Shown here: in pieces, positions 1-7,135 of the stretch
Position numbering within the stretch: the first letter of the stretch is position 1
How the letters are laid out: each line of letters starts with the position of its first letter
Assembly: GCA_029261395.1 (NCBI GenBank)
Contig: JAJDBJ010000017.1
Location: 1 to 64,000 of the forward strand
DNA length: 64,000 bases
Origin: Nitrospinaceae bacterium
Lineage (GTDB): Bacteria; Nitrospinota; Nitrospinia; Nitrospinales; Nitrospinaceae
Direction of reading: 5' to 3'
The notes under the pieces: generated by a model
What the model was told of the DNA's origin: nothing
What the model saw: the letters and a program-made list of their open reading frames with translations, nothing else
The model's database searches: none
Position numbers and translations under genes: made by a program

Positions 1-249
1 GGGGCGGGGCCGGGCAAACAACGGCTTCAGGATTTGGTGGGCAATAAAATCGTTGATCATGATTGCCAGGAGGACAACGATGATAAACCAGAGCCCCTGT
101 TTTTTCCTCAATACCAAAAGGGCGACAACGGCGGCGATTGCCGGAACCGGGTAAATGTTTTTATCGGTGAGCAGGTCAACCCAAGCGTTCAAGGTCAGGG
201 ATTGCAAATGTTCCTTGATCCAGTAGAATACCGCGGTGTCGAAATCCAT
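1..249 (-). CDS. PAP2-family phosphatase, N-terminal part (truncated by window edge)
   Basis: Reading the minus strand from an ATG at 249 gives an uninterrupted 83-codon frame running off the window start. The protein begins MDFDTAVFYWIKEHLQ, has two hydrophobic segments (about residues 34-48 and 54-68), and reaches KPLFARPRP, the KX6RP signature that opens the catalytic site of type-2 phosphatidic acid phosphatases. A GGAAG ribosome site lies five bases upstream of the ATG. Known members dephosphorylate lipid phosphates such as undecaprenyl pyrophosphate or phosphatidate at the membrane. The SGH and second His motifs lie outside the window, so substrate and activity cannot be judged. It is divergent from the glycosyltransferase gene at 367. 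Confidence 0.82.
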   Translation of the reverse strand, partial: MDFDTAVFYWIKEHLQSLTLNAWVDLLTDKNIYPVPAIAAVVALLVLRKKQGLWFIIVVLLAIMINDFIAHQILKPLFARPRP

Positions 250-366
250 AAAGCTTCCGGTATGGGAAATAAAAGGCAGGTGTTTCAGTTTGGGATTAGA
301 TCGGCTCAAGTCTATGGAGATTAAAAGAGTGAGTCAATTGATTTATTGCATGGGGATTATTCTTTA

Positions 367-1062
367 ATGACACGCACCTCGGACCAGGCTTTGATCCTGT
401 TTGCGAAGGACCCGGTGGAAGGTCAGGTGAAAACCCGTTTGGGATCTCTTCTGGACGCTACAGCCACGCTTAGCCTGTACCGTCATTTTTTGAGAGACAG
501 TATAGAGAAGATTGGCTCCGTCGCTGGGGGAGACCGTTTTATCGGCATAGCGTCCGACCCGAAAACCGGTTACTTCGATGACGTGTCCCGGAACCATCCA
601 GTTCAGTTGTTTGTGCAGGAGGGCGGCAATCTGGGAGAGCGCATGCGGCGGGTCTTTGAGGACCGCTTTAAGGAGGGGTACGAACGGGTGGTGATCATCG
701 GTGCCGACAGTCCGACCCTGCCCACTGCGTACATTGAGCAGGCCCTGAAGTCGGAAAAGGAGGTTGTGATCGGGCCCAGTACCGACGGCGGGTATTATCT
801 GATCGGCATGCGAGGCAAGGTGACTGATATTTTCGAAGGTGTCCCCTGGGGCACTGACCGGGTTTTGTCGGAAACCTTGAATGTGTTGAAGGGCCGACGT
901 GCGGAAGCGGAGCTGTTACCCGTATGGTATGATGTCGATCTTCCGGAAGACCTTCGCTTTCTGAAGACTCATTTGGAATGGATGGTTCATGCAGGCTCGC
1001 TCAAGGGCAATCAGGCGACCCTGGAATTTTTAAATCAATTACCGCTCGAATCAAAGACATGA
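367..1062 (+). CDS. DUF2064 / TIGR04282-type glycosyltransferase
   Basis: A GT-A-like nucleotidyl/glycosyl transferase of about 231 residues. Visible signatures are FAKDPVEGQVKTRL near the N-terminus (the nucleotide-binding segment of this family), GADSPTLP near the middle (DxD-like metal site) and STDGGYYLIGM in the second half. Members are annotated as arsenosugar-biosynthesis-type glycosyltransferases, but many have no proven substrate. A TTG 21 bases upstream (346) is also in frame; I chose the ATG at 367 because the family motif follows at the usual distance. Its stop overlaps the hisD start (ATGA), so the two are probably translated together although functionally unrelated. Confidence 0.85.
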   Translation: MTRTSDQALILFAKDPVEGQVKTRLGSLLDATATLSLYRHFLRDSIEKIGSVAGGDRFIGIASDPKTGYFDDVSRNHPVQLFVQEGGNLGERMRRVFEDRFKEGYERVVIIGADSPTLPTAYIEQALKSEKEVVIGPSTDGGYYLIGMRGKVTDIFEGVPWGTDRVLSETLNVLKGRRAEAELLPVWYDVDLPEDLRFLKTHLEWMVHAGSLKGNQATLEFLNQLPLESKT

Positions 1063-2342
1063 AGATTATCAAATACAGTGACGATGCCTACTCGCAGGAA
1101 ATCGATGCGCTGGTAGAGCGGTGCGATGTGGATTTTCAATCGCAGGATGAAACCGTCCGCACCATTCTGGCGGCCGTCAAGAAGGATCGCGATGCAGCCC
1201 TGCTCAAGCTGACCAACCAGTTTGACCACACCGATTACCAGTTGAGCGATATCGAAGTTCAGCCGGAAGAAATCCAGGAAGCCTACAATCAGGTCGATCT
1301 GGCCGAGTTGGACGCGATGAAACTGGCGGCGAGCAACATCGAGCGGTTTCATGCGCGGCAGGTTCAGGAATCCTGGGAGTATAAGGAAGACGGCGTCACC
1401 CTCGGGCAGGCGATTCGACCGTTGTCGATCGTTGGTATCTATGTGCCCGGCGGCAAGGCGTCGTATCCCTCATCCGTGTTGATGAACGCCATTCCCGCGC
1501 GGGTGGCGGGGGTCGAGCAGGTGGTCATGTGTTCACCCACGCCCAGAGGAGTTGTCAGCCCGCATGCCCTGGTGGCGGCTGATATCGCTGGAGTGGACCG
1601 CATCTTCAAGGTCGGCGGAGCGCAGGCCGTGGCCGCGATGGCTTTGGGAACCGACATCATTCCACGCGTCGACAAGATTGTCGGCCCCGGAAATATATAC
1701 GTGGCTCTAGCGAAACGCATGGTGTTCGGTCTGGTGGATATCGACATGATTGCAGGTCCCAGCGAAATTCTGGTGGTGGCCGACGAGTCCGCTCGTCCCG
1801 ATTTTATCGCCGCGGATTTGCTGTCGCAGGCGGAGCATGATGAGGAAGCGGTGCCGATTCTGGTGACCCCGTCCGAGTCTCTGGCCAAGGCCACGCTCGA
1901 AGAAATTGAGAAGCAAAAGAAAGAATTGAAACGGACCGAGATTATAGAAGCGTCGTTGAATAGCAGATGCCGGTTGATTGTGACCGCGTCTCTTGATGAA
2001 GCGCTGGACCTGGCCAACCGGATCGCCCCGGAGCATTTGGAGCTGGCGGTTGAGAATCCACAGGAATGCGCCAAGCGAATTAAAAATGCCGGGGCTATTT
2101 TTCTGGGACACTACACCCCGGAAGCCGTCGGAGATTACCTCGCAGGGCCCAACCATGTACTGCCGACGAGCGGCACTGCCCGGTTCTCATCTCCCCTGGG
2201 CGTCTATGATTTTGTCAAGCGGACCAGTTTGATCACTTACAGCCGGGAGGCCCTGGTCCAGGCAGGAAAAGCATGCCGGATTTTGGCGGAAATGGAGGAC
2301 CTGGATGCACATGCCAGAGCCGTCCAAATCAGGATTTCCTGA
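1059..2342 (+). CDS. hisD: Histidinol dehydrogenase
   Basis: Catalyses the last two oxidations of histidine biosynthesis, L-histidinol to L-histidine, with two NAD+ and Zn2+ in the cytoplasm. At 427 residues it matches the family length. Seen motifs include IVGIYVPGGKASYPSSVLMN, KVGGAQAVAAMALGT, KIVGPGNIYVALAKR and DMIAGPSEILVVAD, followed by LSQAEHDEEA with the catalytic/Zn residues and the C-terminal SGTARFSSPLGVYDF. The frame is open further upstream, but the ATG at 1059 starts the conserved MKIIKYSDD segment and overlaps the previous stop by four bases. No other his genes are in the window, so this is a detached his gene. Confidence 0.96.
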   Translation: MKIIKYSDDAYSQEIDALVERCDVDFQSQDETVRTILAAVKKDRDAALLKLTNQFDHTDYQLSDIEVQPEEIQEAYNQVDLAELDAMKLAASNIERFHARQVQESWEYKEDGVTLGQAIRPLSIVGIYVPGGKASYPSSVLMNAIPARVAGVEQVVMCSPTPRGVVSPHALVAADIAGVDRIFKVGGAQAVAAMALGTDIIPRVDKIVGPGNIYVALAKRMVFGLVDIDMIAGPSEILVVADESARPDFIAADLLSQAEHDEEAVPILVTPSESLAKATLEEIEKQKKELKRTEIIEASLNSRCRLIVTASLDEALDLANRIAPEHLELAVENPQECAKRIKNAGAIFLGHYTPEAVGDYLAGPNHVLPTSGTARFSSPLGVYDFVKRTSLITYSREALVQAGKACRILAEMEDLDAHARAVQIRIS

Positions 2343-2391
2343 GAGGGTATTCCATTGGAAAGGCTTGAGTTTTGAAAGTTTAGAAAAGCCC

Positions 2392-2421
2392 TTGACACCT
2401 TTCAGTCCTTTATGGTAAATA
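2392..2421 (+). promoter_or_regulatory. Possible sigma70 promoter upstream of the bd-like oxidase operon
   Basis: TTGACA at 2392-2397 is a perfect -35 box; the AT-rich stretch around 2411-2421 (TATGGTAAATA) could supply a -10 at 17-18 bp spacing, but the -10 match is poor. If real, it would give a roughly 290-base leader for the gene at 2714. The leader contains the inverted repeat at 2543. Confidence 0.35.
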
Positions 2422-2542
2422 TCTGCGACTTTTTGTTTAGGTGAAGAGAAAGTGAACGAATCGAGCGATAACCACAAGTCCTTTAGTATCAGTAGGTTAG
2501 GGAATTGCGGCTGTCGCGCTCATGAGTTGCAGGGGCAATATT

Positions 2543-2559
2543 GGGAATAATATATTCCC
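2543..2559. repeat. Perfect 7-bp inverted repeat, possible operator
   Basis: GGGAATA-ATA-TATTCCC, perfect 7-bp arms around a 3-bp centre, in the 371-bp gene-free stretch between hisD and the bd-like oxidase gene. Its size and symmetry suit a dimeric regulator site. It lies about 155 bp before the start codon. Apart from this site and the weak promoter, I see nothing else in 2343-2713. Confidence 0.45.
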
Positions 2560-2713
2560 TTCAGTTGCCTTTTGAGCGAAAATAATACGGTTGATAATGT
2601 ATTGAGGGTTTGTCCTGAAAATGCTGAAACAATTTGGAAAACAAGTTTGAAAATATACCTGTTTGAATTGAAAATCCTAGGATATCCAGAGTTCCCCTTA
2701 AGGAGGTTAGGCA

Positions 2714-4687
2714 ATGTTTAATTCTGAAGCTAGAAGTATCAAGTGGCTCCCTTGGACACTTGTTCTGGCAGTTACGCTGTTAATTGTTCCGGGCCTGAGC
2801 AGTCAAGCTTTTGCCAAAGAAGTATTTGCGGAACAGGCTTTTGCGGAAGAAGCTTTCGCGAAAGAAGTCCTCGCTCAAGAAGGCGAAGAAGAAGGTGGTG
2901 AGCCCAAGGTTGAATGGGGTCAGGACGTCTTTTATAAGGATTGGGAAGGTAATCCTTTGAAAGGTCCCATCAGTGGATTTCCTGCCCCGGAATTAGGGGA
3001 AGAGGACTACAACAATTATGAGTTTGCGCCGAGCCGCATGTTGCTCTGGGTGGCAAACCAACAGCATCTCTATTTCGGAAGCTTTGTACTCGCGGTTCCG
3101 ATTTTCTGTATGCTCATCGAATTTGTTGGTATCCGCACCAAGGAAAGTGATCCGGTCTTGTCCGCAAAATACGACAAGCTGGCTCAGGACCTGATGAAGG
3201 TCAGCCTGACGGCGTATTCCTGGACTGCGATTCTCGGTGGTATTCTGCTGTTTACGTTTATCACGCTGTTTCCGGGATTCTTCAAATATATGGCCGGTAT
3301 TTTCCGCCCTGTAATGCACGTCTACGCTTTGATGTTTCTGGCCGAAAGTGGCGTCTTGTACGTTTACTATTATGGCTGGGAAAAAATGAAAGACGACCCG
3401 TTCCTGAAGTGGGTCCATTGTAGCCTGGCGGTTCTGCTGAACTTGATCGGAACCATTCTGATGTACCTGGCCAACTCTTGGGCGACTTTCATGCAAGCTC
3501 CCGGCGGAATTGATGAGAAGGGCCAGTTCCTCGGTAACATCTGGCACGTCATTCATTCCACGTTGTGGAATCCGGTTGGTGTGCATCGCATCCTCGGTAA
3601 CATCGTTTTTGGCGGCGGTATCGTTGGAGCGTATGCGGCGTATCATTATCTCACAGCCAAGACGGCTGAAGAGAAAGCTCATTATGACTGGATGTGTTAC
3701 ATCGCGATGTTTATCGCAATTTTCGGTCTCATCCCCCTGCCGTTTGCTGGCTACTGGCTGATGAAGGAAGTGTATGCTTTCCGTCAGCAGATGGGTATTA
3801 CCCTCATGGGCGGCATCATGGCCTGGTTGTTTATCATTCAGGCGGTAATGATTGGTCTCCTGTTCTTTGGAGCCAACTCTTATCTGCATAACTCCATGTC
3901 CCGGATCAAAGGTTCGCACCGGTACATGAAATACGCCAAGTACATGGTTCTTCTGTTGATCGTTTGTTTCACCATGTGGATGACGCCGCACACCATCGTT
4001 ATGACTCCGGCGGAGTTGAAGGACATGGGTGGCGCACAGCATCCGATTGTGGGTCACTTTGGTGTTATGTCTGCCAAGAACACCGCAGTGAACTTGATGA
4101 TCACCACCACCATTCTTTGTTTTCTGTTGTATCAGAGGGCGAACAAGAAGATCAATGTCAGTTGGTCCACGCAGGGAAATGCATGGATTGCCGCTATTTT
4201 CGTTCTGGCGGCGCTCAATATCATCTTCCTCGGCGTGTACGGATACGCCCTGCCAGCCAACCAGCGGGTAGGTCTGTCGGTGCCGCAGGTGACGACGACG
4301 TTGACGACCTTGTTTGCAGGTACGGCCATCAATATTTCCATGTTTAAGGATTCTGATTCGTATGGAGATATCGAATGGGGAACCCAGTCCAAAGTCGCGA
4401 CCTACGCGATTTTTCTGATGGCGATTTCCTTCACCTGGTTGATGGGCCTGATGGGTTACATCCGATCCGCTGTACGCTTGTTCTGGCATGTTACTGAGGT
4501 TGTTCGTGATAACTCGGTAGATGCTTACACGCTGACAATTGGTGAAGCCGGTAAAATGCTGACGTTCAACGCCCTGTTTGTATGGGTACAGTTCGTCATC
4601 GTGTTCTGGGTAGGTAGCCTGACGGCTAAGAAAGCCCCGGCGAAGGCACCTGAAGGTGTTCCCGTACCCGCTCAGCAACAGCAATAA
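2714..4687 (+). CDS. Cytochrome bd-like oxidase subunit I (CydA-like, divergent)
   Basis: A 657-residue polytopic membrane protein with about a dozen hydrophobic helices. It has the general layout of cytochrome bd subunit I: a His early in the first core helix (NQQHLYFG, H119), an acidic helix (H202, LAESG with E211), and later His-containing helices (H281, H291 in GVHRILGN). The quinol-loop motif GRQPW of true CydA is not present, which suggests a different electron donor. An N-terminal hydrophobic segment (residues 14-32, ending SSQAFA) looks like a signal peptide and is followed by a degenerate pentapeptide repeat (about 31-56) and an acidic stretch. A strong AAGGAGG site precedes the ATG. 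It heads a co-directional set with three cytochrome c genes, so it is probably the oxygen-reducing or membrane electron-transfer subunit. The family call is firm only at superfamily level. Confidence 0.8.
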   Translation: MFNSEARSIKWLPWTLVLAVTLLIVPGLSSQAFAKEVFAEQAFAEEAFAKEVLAQEGEEEGGEPKVEWGQDVFYKDWEGNPLKGPISGFPAPELGEEDYNNYEFAPSRMLLWVANQQHLYFGSFVLAVPIFCMLIEFVGIRTKESDPVLSAKYDKLAQDLMKVSLTAYSWTAILGGILLFTFITLFPGFFKYMAGIFRPVMHVYALMFLAESGVLYVYYYGWEKMKDDPFLKWVHCSLAVLLNLIGTILMYLANSWATFMQAPGGIDEKGQFLGNIWHVIHSTLWNPVGVHRILGNIVFGGGIVGAYAAYHYLTAKTAEEKAHYDWMCYIAMFIAIFGLIPLPFAGYWLMKEVYAFRQQMGITLMGGIMAWLFIIQAVMIGLLFFGANSYLHNSMSRIKGSHRYMKYAKYMVLLLIVCFTMWMTPHTIVMTPAELKDMGGAQHPIVGHFGVMSAKNTAVNLMITTTILCFLLYQRANKKINVSWSTQGNAWIAAIFVLAALNIIFLGVYGYALPANQRVGLSVPQVTTTLTTLFAGTAINISMFKDSDSYGDIEWGTQSKVATYAIFLMAISFTWLMGLMGYIRSAVRLFWHVTEVVRDNSVDAYTLTIGEAGKMLTFNALFVWVQFVIVFWVGSLTAKKAPAKAPEGVPVPAQQQQ

Positions 4688-4749
4688 CGTTTATTAGAGT
4701 TACGAATTTAACTTTTTTTAAATATACCAAAGAATGAGAGGAGAGAAGG

Positions 4750-6090
4750 ATGCTTCCTGAACAAGCAGACATCCTGTGGACGTTTGTCACAATCATTTTT
4801 ACGCTGTTCTCCCTATTCGTTTTCGCAAATGTGATTCAGCATTGTCGATCTCGTGAGGGGACCAACACGGTATTGTGGGGATCGGTTTTTGGCGCAGGCT
4901 TCATCGTTAATTTGATGATGACCAATCATATGTTCGATTTGAATCAGCAAGAACAGCTGGGTTTTATTTCCAACCAGGTGTTGGCGGTATTTTTAACCCT
5001 GCTCATTTGGGGGCTGTTTTTCAAAAGTGAGAATATCGAAAGCCAGTCGCCCCCGCTGATTCGGGCCGCTTTTTTCTATTCTACGATTTCCATCCTTCTG
5101 GCGGGGTACACCAACTGGTTGCCTCAGCAAAGAAGTGATCCTCCGCCGAAACCGCAGGCGATTGACGCATCCAGCTTGACCATGGATATCTACGTGGGTA
5201 TGGGTGAGACAATCGTTTTCGGTAAAGAGCGGGTAGCAGGTTCGAAGGCCATTGGTAAGGGGCAGTGTCCTCTCTGTCATACCTTCGATGCGGGTGACAA
5301 CATTGGTCGTTGTCCCAACCTGTTTGGTGTGGAAGAACGTAGCCATACGCGGATCAAGGAGGATCGTTATCTGAATGATCCGATTAAGATCGGCGAAAAG
5401 GATGGAGCTACCGGGATCATAAAGGGTAAGCCGGACCAGGTTCCCGAGGAGTATCGCCGTGCAGATGCAAGTGAACTGACCGGGGAAGACTACCTGCGTG
5501 AATCGTTGATGTGTCCCTCTTGTTACGTGGTTAAGGGGTACGGTAAGGCGGGCGACACCAAGAGCCCGATGCCGGTAATCAACAAGCCACCGATCAGTTT
5601 GGGGCCGGTGGAATTCAACGCGGTTATGGCGTGGCTTCAGGCCAAGGATACACCCGGCGATTTTGCCAATGTTACGATTCCTCTGCCGACAGGTGAAGCA
5701 CCTAAAAAGGAGGAAGAGGAGGAGGGTGATGCGCCAGTATTTGTAACGGGTGCAGAGCCGATTGATGAGATGATCAACACTTTGGGTTGTCCGCTGTGTC
5801 ACACCATTCCGGGTATTGAGGGAGCGGTGGGCGAGTTGGGACCCAAACTGCATGAGAAGATCAATGCTCCGAATCGTATCAAGGATCCAAATTATAAGGG
5901 CAAGGCCAAGACAGGACGCGATTATGTTCGAGAGTCCATTCTTAACCCCAATGCTTATATCGTGTTTAATGAAGCGGAAGGGGAGCCGTATCCGGAGGGC
6001 GTGATGCCTGCCGATTTTGCCAACAAAATATCCGTCAGTGGACTTGATAAATTGGTGGATTTTATTAGTAACACCCAGCCGGAAGGCTAA
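4750..6090 (+). CDS. Membrane-anchored cytochrome c with duplicated heme domain
   Basis: 446 residues: four hydrophobic helices (roughly 8-28, 36-58, 68-92, 103-122), then a large presumably periplasmic part. It has two canonical heme c sites, C173-P-L-C176-H177 and C347-P-L-C350-H351, each followed by a likely Met ligand (SPMPVI; GVMPADF). The two halves look like an internal duplication: YLRESLMCPSCYVV parallels YVRESILNPNAYIV. The first copy thus has an additional C255-P-S-C258-Y, which resembles a heme site but lacks the His. The linker around residues 315-330 is rich in Glu/Lys. A GAGAGGAGAGAAGG ribosome site precedes the ATG, 62 bases after the oxidase gene. Likely delivers electrons from periplasmic donors to the oxidase. 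Confidence 0.85.
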   Translation: MLPEQADILWTFVTIIFTLFSLFVFANVIQHCRSREGTNTVLWGSVFGAGFIVNLMMTNHMFDLNQQEQLGFISNQVLAVFLTLLIWGLFFKSENIESQSPPLIRAAFFYSTISILLAGYTNWLPQQRSDPPPKPQAIDASSLTMDIYVGMGETIVFGKERVAGSKAIGKGQCPLCHTFDAGDNIGRCPNLFGVEERSHTRIKEDRYLNDPIKIGEKDGATGIIKGKPDQVPEEYRRADASELTGEDYLRESLMCPSCYVVKGYGKAGDTKSPMPVINKPPISLGPVEFNAVMAWLQAKDTPGDFANVTIPLPTGEAPKKEEEEEGDAPVFVTGAEPIDEMINTLGCPLCHTIPGIEGAVGELGPKLHEKINAPNRIKDPNYKGKAKTGRDYVRESILNPNAYIVFNEAEGEPYPEGVMPADFANKISVSGLDKLVDFISNTQPEG

Positions 6091-6109
6091 CCCAGGAGGG
6101 ATTTGAGGG

Positions 6110-7084
6110 ATGAACAATGTAGTGAAAGGAATACTCTTATACGTGGTCGGTTGGGCCGCTTTCCACTATGGTTTGTTTGACTTGATGAAACCTAAGGAAT
6201 TTTCCTGGATAGCTAACCGATACGTTTACTTTCTACTGTTTGTATTTTATTGCATAGGTTTCAACCTCGTGTTGAAGCTGAAACCCCCGATCTCCTTGAA
6301 CGGCTTGGTCGTTTGGTTGTTGGGACTGTACTTCTATACGAATATTTTGTATCCGCCGGTTCCGTGGACTCTGCTCATCACTTATATGATGCTGTGGACT
6401 ATTGGTACCTTCCTGTATATTTCTCAGGATCCGGTCACCTTCGCGGAATTTAGAAAACCGATTGTCAAGACAGTGATCGGCGAATACAAAATTGCTCGTT
6501 ATATAGTCTTTATTGCTTTGCCTTTGTTGGTGGGTTTTGGGACTTACAAGTCTCTTGAGCCTAAGTTTGAGGAGCCGGTTGAGTTGCGTACAGTTCACCC
6601 GGCACCACCGGCGACCACCAAGGTGCATGGAAAGAGCTACAAGTTGGAAGGATTGCAGAATCCTTTTCGAACGGATGAGCAGGACAATTATAAAGACAGC
6701 TTTCCATTCCTTGATGCCGACAAGCAGGAGTATATGAAGTCGGTTACAGAGGGTGGGACGATTTTCTTTCAGAATTGTCATTACTGCCACGGTGACCAGT
6801 TGAACGGACAGGGGATGTTCTCCCACGTGTTCAACCCGACCCCGGCAAACTTCGTTGATCCTGGAACGATCGCCATGTTGCGCGAGTCTTTCCTGTTCTG
6901 GCGGGTTTCCAAGGGCGGACCTGGGTTGCCAAATGAATCGACTCCGTGGTCCTCGGCGATGCCGCCTTGGGAAGAACATTTGAAAACGGAGGAAATCTGG
7001 AAGGTCATCTTGTTTGAGTACTGGTATACCGGGTGGCATCCACGAACCTTCGATGAAGAGTCTTCTTCAGGTGGTGGGGAATAA
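6110..7084 (+). CDS. Membrane-bound monoheme cytochrome c
   Basis: 324 residues with about five hydrophobic helices in the first 145 residues, then a class I cytochrome c domain with C223-H-Y-C226-H227 and a C-terminal Met ligand in SAMPPWEEHL, followed by the usual amphipathic helix (EEIWKVILFEYW). The fold arrangement recalls CcoP-like or photosynthetic-type membrane cytochromes, but no closer family is certain. It begins 20 bases after the previous gene behind an AGGAGGGA sequence and ends three bases before an in-frame upstream ATG of the next gene, so the cluster is surely one transcription unit. Probable role: electron relay within the oxidase complex. Confidence 0.82.
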   Translation: MNNVVKGILLYVVGWAAFHYGLFDLMKPKEFSWIANRYVYFLLFVFYCIGFNLVLKLKPPISLNGLVVWLLGLYFYTNILYPPVPWTLLITYMMLWTIGTFLYISQDPVTFAEFRKPIVKTVIGEYKIARYIVFIALPLLVGFGTYKSLEPKFEEPVELRTVHPAPPATTKVHGKSYKLEGLQNPFRTDEQDNYKDSFPFLDADKQEYMKSVTEGGTIFFQNCHYCHGDQLNGQGMFSHVFNPTPANFVDPGTIAMLRESFLFWRVSKGGPGLPNESTPWSSAMPPWEEHLKTEEIWKVILFEYWYTGWHPRTFDEESSSGGGE

Positions 7085-7135
7085 TCAATGAATCCAACCA
7101 TTTCATTTATGAAATATTTAAATAAAGAGGGAGCT

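Noticed and set aside
2993-4684. 563-codon open frame on the minus strand opposite the oxidase gene
   Set aside because: Its translation is rich in His, Arg and Gln with no motif, typical of an antisense shadow of a long, biased coding region.
4993-6117. 374-codon minus-strand frame opposite the cytochrome c gene
   Set aside because: No recognisable motif and the opposite strand carries clear CxxCH sites; an antisense shadow.
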